From: Gemmatimonadota bacterium
GTDB taxonomy: Bacteria > Gemmatimonadota > Gemmatimonadetes > Gemmatimonadales > GWC2-71-9
DNA: 5,474 bases
Assembly: GCA_022573095.1 (NCBI GenBank)
Contig: JACZUR010000159.1
Span: 1-5,474 of the forward strand
Direction of reading: 5' to 3'
Shown here: piece after piece, positions 1-5,474 of the stretch
Layout of the letters: every line of letters begins with the position of its first letter
Position numbering within the stretch: the first letter of the stretch is position 1
Notes under the pieces: model-generated
What the model was told of the DNA's origin: nothing
The model's input: only the letters and a program-made list of their open reading frames with translations
The model's database searches: none
Position numbers and translations under genes: made by a program

Positions 1-496
1 CGACGACGGTGACATCGGTGTGTCCCAACTCACTTCCATCCACGCTGACCGAGATCCTGTAGCCGCCAAGATCGACCCCGCGGGTACGCCAGTGCACGAC
101 ATAGTGCGCCTCGTCATCGTCCTGCGCGACACGGACTGTCTCCAAGTCTGCGGTGCCCGACGTCACCGGCAACTCGCAGGTAGGGTCATCGTCGAGCTGG
201 CAAATCTCCACCACGGGATCGAGGCCAGCGTCGAACGTCCCGCTGAACTCCTGCTCGGGCGCGATGGGTGGCAAGAAGTGGAAGTTGTCCGCTTCCTCGG
301 TGTTAGCCGCCACGATGGCGGCCGAGATATCGGGCAGCTCCGTCATCGCGCCTGGCTGAGCCGGCCCCGTCGAGCTCTCCCCACACCCGACAACAGCCAA
401 CACCGTGCCTGCGGCAAGCCCACGCAGCGCGCGGCCCGGCAGGTGCGGCGACCTCGATGTGCCATTCTGAAACATACGTCCTAGTAATTCCGGCAT
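1..496 (-). CDS. Putative secreted lipoprotein with Ig-like C-terminal part, 3' end outside window
   Basis: The minus-strand frame is open from an ATG at 496 to the left edge, giving 165 residues without a stop. Residues 1-38 look like a lipoprotein signal: an Arg-rich n-region (R7, R15, R22, R25), a short hydrophobic stretch (GLAAGTVLAVVG) and Cys38 as the likely lipidation site, followed by a polar GESSTGP linker. Residues 70-98 contain FHFLPP and GTFDAGLDPVVEIC. Cys99 and Cys107 could form a small disulfide loop. Residues 131-165 (HYVVHWRTRG, then YRISVSVDGSELG) alternate like the strands of a beta sandwich. I recall similar short lipoproteins in Gemmatimonadota but know no function. The 496 start is preferred because AAGGA lies 5 bases upstream. 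A second in-frame ATG at 475 has a poorer AGGA only 3 bases away and would also keep the signal. The protein probably acts at the cell envelope; its substrate or partner is unknown. Confidence 0.72.
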   Translation of the reverse strand, partial: MPELLGRMFQNGTSRSPHLPGRALRGLAAGTVLAVVGCGESSTGPAQPGAMTELPDISAAIVAANTEEADNFHFLPPIAPEQEFSGTFDAGLDPVVEICQLDDDPTCELPVTSGTADLETVRVAQDDDEAHYVVHWRTRGVDLGGYRISVSVDGSELGHTDVTVV

Positions 497-501
497 TTGG
501 T

Positions 502-506
502 TCCTT
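502..506 (-). promoter_or_regulatory. Ribosome binding site of the lipoprotein gene
   Basis: AAGGA on the minus strand lies 5 bases before the ATG at 496. It favours that start over the in-frame ATG at 475. Confidence 0.6.
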
Positions 507-582
507 GATACGCGAAACTTCCAAATTTGCGAATCGCCCTAACTGCAACGCTGTCCGGGTAGACGACTCGAGTATTCTTTGG

Positions 583-632
583 CAGGGCAATCTATACGAA
601 CTACACAATCAGCTCCAGTGACGTAGATCACT
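583..632 (-). promoter_or_regulatory. Candidate activator-dependent promoter for the lipoprotein gene
   Basis: On the minus strand TATAGA (596-591) is a possible -10 element, with only a poor -35 (CTGGAG) 17 bases upstream. If transcription starts near 583, the operator centred at 624.5 sits at -41.5, the classic class II CRP position, where the activator overlaps the -35 and replaces a good one. The leader to the ATG at 496 would be about 87 bases. The -10 matches the sigma-70 consensus at only 4 of 6 bases, and promoter consensus in this organism is unknown, so this is a hypothesis built on spacing. Confidence 0.3.
617..632. promoter_or_regulatory. CRP/FNR-family-like operator, proximal site
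   Basis: AGTGA-CGTAGA-TCACT is a twofold-symmetric site matching the CRP form TGTGA-N6-TCACA at 8 of 10 half-site bases; the two outermost bases differ. Its centre is 624.5, 46 bp from the distal site and 128 bp upstream of the lipoprotein ATG at 496. No regulator gene is in the window, so the protein that binds is unknown; CRP-type regulators recognise this spacing. Confidence 0.45.
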
Positions 633-662
633 AATAGTGCGACGAGCTTCAAAACCAATGAT

Positions 663-678
663 TGTGACCTACGTCACA
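663..678. promoter_or_regulatory. CRP/FNR-family-like operator, distal site
   Basis: TGTGA-CCTACG-TCACA matches all ten half-site bases of the E. coli CRP consensus with the correct 6-base spacer. It lies 85 bases beyond the stop of the cytochrome gene and upstream of the lipoprotein gene, which it could control together with the proximal site. With a start near 583 its centre would be at about -87.5. Confidence 0.5.
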
Positions 679-702
679 TAAGGAACACTGGGAGCTGATC
701 TT

Positions 703-715
703 GTTAGCGACTAAC
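703..715. repeat. Short perfect hairpin after the cytochrome gene
   Basis: GTTAG-CGA-CTAAC is a 5-bp stem with a 3-base loop, 48 bases past the cytochrome stop codon. No T-run follows in either direction, so it is not a standard intrinsic terminator. It could be chance or a small transcript-end structure. Confidence 0.3.
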
Positions 716-762
716 GAGAGCGCGGAGCAGCTATTTGGTGGGACGAAATTTTCTCTCTACTG

Positions 763-1758
763 CTAGCTCCGCAACCGTTCCAAAATCTGGACGGCGTTGG
801 TGTTTTCCGGGTTCAATTCCAACGACCGCTCGTAGTTCCGAATAGCAAGATCCGTGTCGCCATTGTTCATGTACGCTTCGCCGAGACTGTCGTAGACGTT
901 AGCGGACTGGGGGTGGATCTCCACATTGAGCTTGAAGATCTCGATCGCCGCCGGCAACAATTCCCTACCCATGAGGCGGTAACCCATAGAGTTCAACTGG
1001 TTTTCCGTGGCCGGTCCTGCCGGGAACTGCTCTTGCAGCTCGCGGAACCGAGCGATCCCGGCTTCGGGACCACTGCCGATCAGAGCGGATTCGATCGACG
1101 CCACAGCGTGGGCTATCCGTACCATTGGGTTATCCGGGAAGAACTCTAAGTTGAGACTGTGAAGCGCTGCACCGTCGCTGACTGCGCCTGTCCCAGCCAA
1201 CTCATTGGCCAGATTCCGGAGAATAAACCACCTGAAATCAAATGTGTGGCTCCCATAATACTGCCCGTGCAGCTCGCGGTATCTGGCGATCATGGCATGA
1301 ATACCACCGTCGGTGTAGGCCTCTCTCAGAACATCGTCGATCATTCTCGGACGCGGCTGGCCCCGGTGGCAAGTCGCACACTCCACAGTCACTGGAGGAT
1401 CGCCGCGGCTTTCCAGTCCTGCGAGATGCTCGCCGTTGATGCTCCTTACCATCCGCACCATCACGCGGGCTTTGCGCTTGGTCTCCCTTGCGTCCGAGGG
1501 GAAGTCAAACGTAGAAAGTGGCTGACCTGCTTCGCCCACGTGGCAGTACTGACACCTCACTCCCAGCGCACTCGTAAACCCTCTCATAACCCCAATGAGT
1601 TCCCGGAAGGTAATGTCCTGCGGCAGTACCTGGAGATTGACGAGTGAATCGGGAGGAAACTGCGCGTGCATAGTGCCGGGAACAGCGATGGTAGCTGCAG
1701 TGAATGCGAGCGCGGCAGCGGCACCCTTCCCACGAACAACCTGATGTAGTCCAAACAT
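763..1758 (-). CDS. Exported diheme cytochrome c (reaction-centre cytochrome type) with C-terminal TPRs
   Basis: The 331-residue protein starts with a basic, then hydrophobic, signal segment (residues 1-32, likely cut near MHA-QF), so it should act in the periplasm. Two heme c motifs follow: C69-QY-C72-H73 and C127-AT-C130-H131. Each is preceded by a Met-bearing helix (M58; M100 or M103) that could supply the sixth iron ligand, as in the photosynthetic reaction-centre cytochrome c family (PF02276-like). The NLQVLPQD, VMRGFTSALGVRC and STFDFPSD stretches are what I recall of short non-photosynthetic relatives in Gemmatimonadota and Acidobacteria, which carry two rather than four hemes. Residues 145-250 are mostly helical and unassigned. 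Residues 254-321 form two TPRs (AAIEIFKLNVEIHP and LAIRNYERSLELNPEN), probably for protein binding. The start at 1758 is chosen because AAGAGG lies 7 bases upstream; the in-frame TTG at 1764 is too close to it. Likely role: electron transfer, partner unknown; no photosynthesis gene is nearby. Confidence 0.88.
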   Translation of the reverse strand: MFGLHQVVRGKGAAAALAFTAATIAVPGTMHAQFPPDSLVNLQVLPQDITFRELIGVMRGFTSALGVRCQYCHVGEAGQPLSTFDFPSDARETKRKARVMVRMVRSINGEHLAGLESRGDPPVTVECATCHRGQPRPRMIDDVLREAYTDGGIHAMIARYRELHGQYYGSHTFDFRWFILRNLANELAGTGAVSDGAALHSLNLEFFPDNPMVRIAHAVASIESALIGSGPEAGIARFRELQEQFPAGPATENQLNSMGYRLMGRELLPAAIEIFKLNVEIHPQSANVYDSLGEAYMNNGDTDLAIRNYERSLELNPENTNAVQILERLRS

Positions 1759-1765
1759 GATCAAG

Positions 1766-1771
1766 CCTCTT
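1766..1771 (-). promoter_or_regulatory. Ribosome binding site of the cytochrome gene
   Basis: AAGAGG on the minus strand lies 7 bases before the ATG at 1758 and decides that start over the TTG at 1764. Confidence 0.65.
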
Positions 1772-1789
1772 ACTTCGTAAAGATATTGG

Positions 1790-1802
1790 ATCCTTAAAGG
1801 AT
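1790..1802. repeat. Perfect short palindrome upstream of the cytochrome gene
   Basis: ATCCTT-A-AAGGAT has 6-bp arms around one base, 31 bases upstream of the cytochrome ATG within the 89-base gap after the methyltransferase. It could be an operator for a small dimeric regulator or lie in the cytochrome promoter region. A TTGAGG sequence (minus strand, about 1818-1823) resembles a -35 element but has no good -10 at the right distance. A chance occurrence is possible. Confidence 0.3.
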
Positions 1803-1847
1803 ACTTTCTCTACCTCAAAATTCGGTTGGTGCGGGGTCAGGATAATG

Positions 1848-2801
1848 TCAGGAAACGGTCAAGACCCTCCGCATCGCGGCTATGTCACGCGGACGAGTGC
1901 GGCAGCAGCCCCCGATGAGCTTGGCTCCGGATTTCCGCCACGTCACACACAGACTGCTAAACTTCGCCGTCTCTCGTGTTCCATCCCACGCCCTCAGACC
2001 GCTATCGTATCTTTCGCCCGAATTGGGATAAACAACCACCGGCTTGTCTGAACTCTTTCTAAGCGTCTCGATCAAAGGAATCATGAGAACTGGCGCCGTG
2101 CAATTTACGCCGATCGCAATTACCTGAGACTCGTCGCCCAACTCTGCGGCGACGTCTGCCAGCGGCGTTCCGTCGCTGAGCCGCTCTTCATCCCGACAGG
2201 TAAAACTAAACCACGCACCTCTTTCAGGGGTCTCCTCTAACAGACTGAGCATCGCACGTGACTCCACTGCCGATGGTATTGTCTCGCAAGCGATCAGATC
2301 CGCATCGGTATCCGCGAGAATCCGCCACCGCGGTCGATGAAAGTCGTAAAGAAAATCTTGATCTACTCCGTAATCGCCCCTGTACTCAGACCCGTCGGCG
2401 AGAGCGGCGCCGTACGAGCCGACGCTTGCCGCCACCACCGGCCGCACCCTTCCAGCGCGGTTCGACTCGACGCTCCAGAACTCGTCTCTCGCTGCTACCG
2501 CGATGTCCACCGACGACTTGAGAAGTCTCTCTGCCTCGGATTGGCTACAGCCCCGAGTCTTGAAGCCTGGAATCGTCGCCTGATAGGATGAAGTGATAAT
2601 GCAATCAGCCCCCGACTCGAGATAAGAGCGGTGAACCCTCTTAATGTCGTCGGCGTTGTCGATCAAGAGGCGGGCCGACCACAGATCGTCGCGCAGATCG
2701 TGACCGAGGGCTTCCAACTCGGTGGCAAGTCCGCCGTCCAGCATCATACATCCGGCTGCATCGACGAACCGTGATACGATCACGGAAATGTCAGGCAACA
2801 T
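1848..2801 (-). CDS. mmuM: Homocysteine S-methyltransferase (MmuM type, cobalamin-independent)
   Basis: The predicted cytoplasmic enzyme transfers a methyl group, typically from S-methylmethionine (or S-adenosylmethionine), to homocysteine to form methionine. The 317-residue length matches the family (about 310 in E. coli MmuM) and one S-methyltransferase TIM-barrel domain fills it. Visible landmarks: LDGGLATELE (21-30), DDLWSARLL (38-46), SSYQATIPGF (71-80), SVGSYGAALADGSEYRGDY (126-144), DFHRPR (153-158), ACET (171-174), AWFSFTCRDEERLSDGTPL (196-214) and VVYPNSGERYD (256-266). The zinc ligands are Cys234 in GVNC and Cys299-Cys300 in GGCC, all present. There is no cobalamin-binding domain, unlike MetH. 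ATG at 2801 gives the usual N-terminal length but has no clear Shine-Dalgarno; TTG at 2843 would add 14 residues and begin 1 base after the receptor stop. Close spacing suggests co-transcription and possibly translational coupling with the upstream receptor gene. Confidence 0.92.
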   Translation of the reverse strand: MLPDISVIVSRFVDAAGCMMLDGGLATELEALGHDLRDDLWSARLLIDNADDIKRVHRSYLESGADCIITSSYQATIPGFKTRGCSQSEAERLLKSSVDIAVAARDEFWSVESNRAGRVRPVVAASVGSYGAALADGSEYRGDYGVDQDFLYDFHRPRWRILADTDADLIACETIPSAVESRAMLSLLEETPERGAWFSFTCRDEERLSDGTPLADVAAELGDESQVIAIGVNCTAPVLMIPLIETLRKSSDKPVVVYPNSGERYDSGLRAWDGTRETAKFSSLCVTWRKSGAKLIGGCCRTRPRDIAAMRRVLTVS

Positions 2802-2844
2802 TTTCACACAAATTTGTTGTGCTAATTCAACACCCGCCGACAAT

Positions 2845-5474
2845 TCAGAAAGTTAACTGCAATCCGATACGCGCGTGGCGCTGCGCCCCCAGAAAATTCG
2901 ATTCCCCATGGGAGACGTCGTAGAAGGACCGGATTGCTACTTCCTGCTCTGTTTCATCATAGATGCCATCGCCGTTGCCGAATCTTAGCTCCGCCGCTCT
3001 CAACATCTCGCAGGCCAGAGGGCCGCCTTCACCCACCCAGACAAGACAGTCATTGGTGAGATCAACAGCTTCCACGGACTCACCAGCGACGTCAACGAAA
3101 GTGTGAAAGCCCGAAGCCCGGGCTTCGTTGCTAAGCCTGAGTAGGCCGGGTTCCAGGAAGTTCTGCTCAAAGTGCTGCGGGTTTTGGGCCCTACCGGTCT
3201 CTACAAATACCTCGTTGAGGTTGCGGAAGTTGAGAAGATTATCTACGTCGGCGTACAACAAGAGGCGCGTTCGGCCTACGTCAAAGCCTTTGGTGATACG
3301 CACGTCGAGCTGCTTAGTCCATGGTGTCTCGGCACTGAGAAACAGACCGCTGCCTGCGAAGAGATTGAACGGGTCATTCGAAGTAAGTTCGCTACCTTCG
3401 TTCAACACGACAGGAGTATAAGCCAAGCCGCTTCGGTAACGAAAAACTCCAAAAATCGAAAAGTCGCGCAACGGACCTATTGGGAAGTCCCTGGGGAAAC
3501 GCACCGCCCAGGCACCGGCTAATTCATGACGCCGCCGGTCGTCCAGGGCAAAACCTGATCCAGCCGGCTCCGGTCTGTCACCCCGGGCGGCAAACGACGG
3601 CCGGTCCAGCACCACTCCAAGGTGTGCCACGGCGTCGGACCCCAGCGAGAACGAGGCGCGGTTTGTCCCTACGGAGAGTTGGTCGCGATATCTGTACTCG
3701 AACTGACCGCTGAGATATCGGTTGCCGCGATAATCGAGTTGAAGATCCAGACCACGCACGTCTCTCTCAGCATCCACAACGGAGAAGATCACGGCGTTCC
3801 GGACATCCCCAAGCACGGGGTCGAGAAGATCAACGGAAACATCCGCAAATTCCGTGATTCTGTTCTCATGAAAACTAGACAGATTGAGCGTGAGAAAACC
3901 GTTGACGATGTGCGTCAGGCCGACGCGAATCCGGTTCAACCTCGCGAAACCTGCATCGCTTCCGAACGTAGCGAGTGAATCGAGGTTCGAGATATCTCCG
4001 TTGGAATTGTGGTACACGTCCGCAGCAGTGGGAGACTCGGCTACTCCTATGTAGCTCCCCCAGACAGCAGTTTGATCACCCATGCTAACCGACACCCTCG
4101 CCAGCGGTAGCAGTTCACCGTGCGACCGGCTGCGGTCAAAAACATTGCTCGAACCTGTAAGACCTACCTCAAAGTCGGGGTGCGAAAATATTCTCCCCGG
4201 AACCTTTGGGAAGAGTCCGTTCGCATTGTATCGCTGCCAACGGAAGCCCGCCTCCACAACGACGTTTCCAAAATCAAACCTGTCCTGCACATAGAATTGG
4301 ATTTGCTGCGGGTCTCCGGTATACGCGTCGCCTCCGGAGGCGTTGAGATCTGTGGCTATGTGTCTTCGAGTTGCATCGCTGAAGACGCCGCCTAATCGCA
4401 CTAGGTTTCGCTCTCCGGTACGCCATTCAACGGTCGCGCGCCCGACGAGTCGGTCTTCGGTGGTAAGCTGCAAGCCCCAATCCGACCCTGTATTGAGCAA
4501 CCCACAGATGCAGGCGAAGGGATTCAGTCTGGGAACGGCAACCCGATCGACTGTCGAGTCTCCATCTCGAGGACGTTGAGTACCCAAATTGCTTCGAACG
4601 TTGTCGATTAACTGACGCCAATCAGCGCCGTCCCTCAGCTTCGTAACCGCGCGTTCCTCCACATCGTCTGAGAAATGACCGTCGTCAAACGCGAAGCGCA
4701 TTCTTTGGAAAACAGCTGACGCAGTCGCGCTGCGATTCTCGAGGTCCCAAGATCTATCGAGACTTCCCGCAACCAGTCTGTCGTTCTGCTGCGATATGTT
4801 GACGTTAAACCAAAGGCCCTGTCCGCGACTCATTACGACGGTGTGATACCAGTCGACGGCGTACGAGTCCGTCTCGTACATCGCCCCGCCAATCGATTCC
4901 GTAAGAAACGAATTACTGTTCATGTGTTGGCTGCGGGAAAGCCGTCTCGTAAACGAGATTCTCGATCCGTTGCTGTAGCTGTACTCCAGCCTGCCGCCCA
5001 CATCGATATCTGTCGACCACGCCTGCGCGAATCTCCTGCCGCGGCACGATACAGCGTTGCCCACGGCGTCGACATTCGCGTTCTGATCGCACTGACCACC
5101 AAACTGAACGAACGCGGGTATCACAGCGTCCAGGCTGTCAGTGTTTCGAAAATCAAAAGGAATCCTGATGGTCCCAGCGGTTCCGCCCGGCACATACGTC
5201 GACACTTTATCGAACCCCTGGCCGAAGAACGGTGATTGCTGCGCTCCGAAGTCGCCGTAAGCAAAGAACCGCACGCCTCCCGAAATACGGGCGCCAAGCG
5301 ACGCCTCTACACGAGAAAGCCCGACGGAAGCGACATCTGAAAAAATGCCATCTGTTTCATAGGTAAATGATCCGTCGGCTCGGTTGCGCGCTCGGCCAAA
5401 TACCGAGGGATCGATACCGGAAGACGGACCTACATTGCGAAATATTATTCCCGGTGAGGTACGGATCAGATCCA
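2845..5474 (-). CDS. TonB-dependent outer-membrane receptor, N-terminus outside window
   Basis: The frame is open from the right edge to the TGA at 2847-2845, giving 875 residues. The GTG at 5274 is inside this frame and is not the true start, since 66 further in-frame codons lie upstream. The visible part is almost wholly amphipathic beta-strands with aromatic and Arg/Asp-rich turns, such as RFFAYGDFGAQ (68-78). It includes the typical late barrel elements RSGLAYTP, TKQLDVRITKGFDVGRTRLLLYADVDNLLNFRN (read in pieces) and a last strand RIGLQLTF ending in Phe, the BAM-recognised outer-membrane signature. The signal peptide, any carboxypeptidase-like domain, TonB box and probably most of the plug are missing, perhaps 150-300 residues. 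Cys128/Cys143, Cys321/Cys323 and Cys809/Cys821 sit in loop-like regions and may form disulfides. The substrate cannot be told; the adjacent mmuM gene hints at a methylated sulfur compound, but weakly. Large receptors of this type can also take up glycans, peptides or siderophores. Confidence 0.87.
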   Translation of the reverse strand, partial: DLIRTSPGIIFRNVGPSSGIDPSVFGRARNRADGSFTYETDGIFSDVASVGLSRVEASLGARISGGVRFFAYGDFGAQQSPFFGQGFDKVSTYVPGGTAGTIRIPFDFRNTDSLDAVIPAFVQFGGQCDQNANVDAVGNAVSCRGRRFAQAWSTDIDVGGRLEYSYSNGSRISFTRRLSRSQHMNSNSFLTESIGGAMYETDSYAVDWYHTVVMSRGQGLWFNVNISQQNDRLVAGSLDRSWDLENRSATASAVFQRMRFAFDDGHFSDDVEERAVTKLRDGADWRQLIDNVRSNLGTQRPRDGDSTVDRVAVPRLNPFACICGLLNTGSDWGLQLTTEDRLVGRATVEWRTGERNLVRLGGVFSDATRRHIATDLNASGGDAYTGDPQQIQFYVQDRFDFGNVVVEAGFRWQRYNANGLFPKVPGRIFSHPDFEVGLTGSSNVFDRSRSHGELLPLARVSVSMGDQTAVWGSYIGVAESPTAADVYHNSNGDISNLDSLATFGSDAGFARLNRIRVGLTHIVNGFLTLNLSSFHENRITEFADVSVDLLDPVLGDVRNAVIFSVVDAERDVRGLDLQLDYRGNRYLSGQFEYRYRDQLSVGTNRASFSLGSDAVAHLGVVLDRPSFAARGDRPEPAGSGFALDDRRRHELAGAWAVRFPRDFPIGPLRDFSIFGVFRYRSGLAYTPVVLNEGSELTSNDPFNLFAGSGLFLSAETPWTKQLDVRITKGFDVGRTRLLLYADVDNLLNFRNLNEVFVETGRAQNPQHFEQNFLEPGLLRLSNEARASGFHTFVDVAGESVEAVDLTNDCLVWVGEGGPLACEMLRAAELRFGNGDGIYDETEQEVAIRSFYDVSHGESNFLGAQRHARIGLQLTF

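Larger units (their letters stand above)
608..699. repeat. Nested imperfect inverted repeat enclosing two operator-like palindromes
   Basis: The outer arms are ATCAGCTCCAGTG (608-620) and CACTGGGAGCTGAT (686-699), which are reverse complements apart from one extra G. Inside lie GTGACGTAGATCAC (618-631) and GTGACCTACGTCAC (664-677), reverse complements with one mismatch in 14. The left outer and inner arms overlap by three bases, while on the right they are separated by 8 bases, so the pairing cannot be one continuous hairpin. A further 11-base palindrome, CACTAATAGTG (629-639), overlaps the left inner arm. The arrangement suggests paired binding of a dimeric regulator rather than a terminator, as no T-run follows on either strand. 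Confidence 0.6.

Noticed and set aside
20..484. Plus-strand open frame of 154 codons
   Set aside because: It lies antisense to the lipoprotein reading frame, which has an RBS, lipobox and plausible strand pattern; the plus frame has no recognisable domain or RBS.
303..608. Minus-strand open frame of 101 codons overlapping the lipoprotein start
   Set aside because: It is out of frame with the lipoprotein, lacks a signal peptide or domain, and would run through the leader that carries the better RBS for the other frame.
663..678. Reading the operators as FNR or integrase attachment sites
   Set aside because: The FNR form TTGAT-N4-ATCAA is absent, and no integrase, tRNA gene or duplicated direct-repeat target lies nearby.
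722..772. Inverted repeat GCGGAGC / GCTCCGC around the cytochrome stop codon as an intrinsic terminator
   Set aside because: The 7-bp arms are exact but enclose a loop of about 37 bases and no T-run follows, so it does not fit an intrinsic terminator.
1159..1647. Plus-strand open frame of 162 codons
   Set aside because: It is antisense to the heme-binding part of the cytochrome gene; its His/Cys content mirrors the opposite strand and no domain is visible.
3622..3978. Plus-strand open frame of 118 codons and other plus frames within 2845-5274
   Set aside because: They are shadows of the receptor gene with no RBS or recognisable domain.
5272..5274. GTG as the start of the receptor
   Set aside because: The same frame continues open for another 66 codons to the window edge with barrel-like sequence, and a receptor needs a signal peptide and plug that are absent here.

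Overview
The window is an ordinary-looking stretch of bacterial chromosome with four protein genes, all on the minus strand; the two outer ones run off the window edges. The combination points to a Gram-negative (diderm) bacterium with an outer membrane. It holds a TonB-dependent outer-membrane receptor ending in a C-terminal Phe, a secreted diheme cytochrome c of the photosynthetic reaction-centre cytochrome type fused to TPRs, and a short lipoprotein. From memory of similar proteins, the receptor, cytochrome and lipoprotein together resemble Gemmatimonadota or related lineages. That placement is an inference I could not test. Base composition is moderately GC-rich by eye.

Layout in the direction of transcription (right to left). 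(1) 5474-2845: a TonB-dependent receptor lacking its N-terminus; 875 residues are visible, essentially all beta-barrel. (2) 2801-1848: a complete homocysteine S-methyltransferase (mmuM-like), starting 43 bases after the receptor stop, or 1 base after it if a TTG start is used; the two are probably co-transcribed. (3) 1758-763: a complete exported diheme cytochrome c with C-terminal TPRs, preceded by a good ribosome binding site and an 89-base gap that contains a short palindrome. (4) 496-1: the N-terminal 165 residues of a lipoprotein, open at the left edge.

The most structured non-coding DNA is the 266-base gap between genes 3 and 4. It holds two 16-bp CRP/FNR-family-like operators of the form GTGA-N6-TCAC. 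Their 14-bp cores are 13/14 identical in inverted orientation, and they lie within or beside a larger imperfect inverted repeat. One operator is placed about 41.5 bp upstream of a plausible start of transcription for the lipoprotein gene, as in a class II CRP-activated promoter.

No shared pathway is proven. The receptor and the methyltransferase may together salvage a methylated sulfur compound such as S-methylmethionine, but this rests only on adjacency. I found no RNA gene, mobile element, CRISPR array or convincing intrinsic terminator, and nothing that amounts to a clearly new system.
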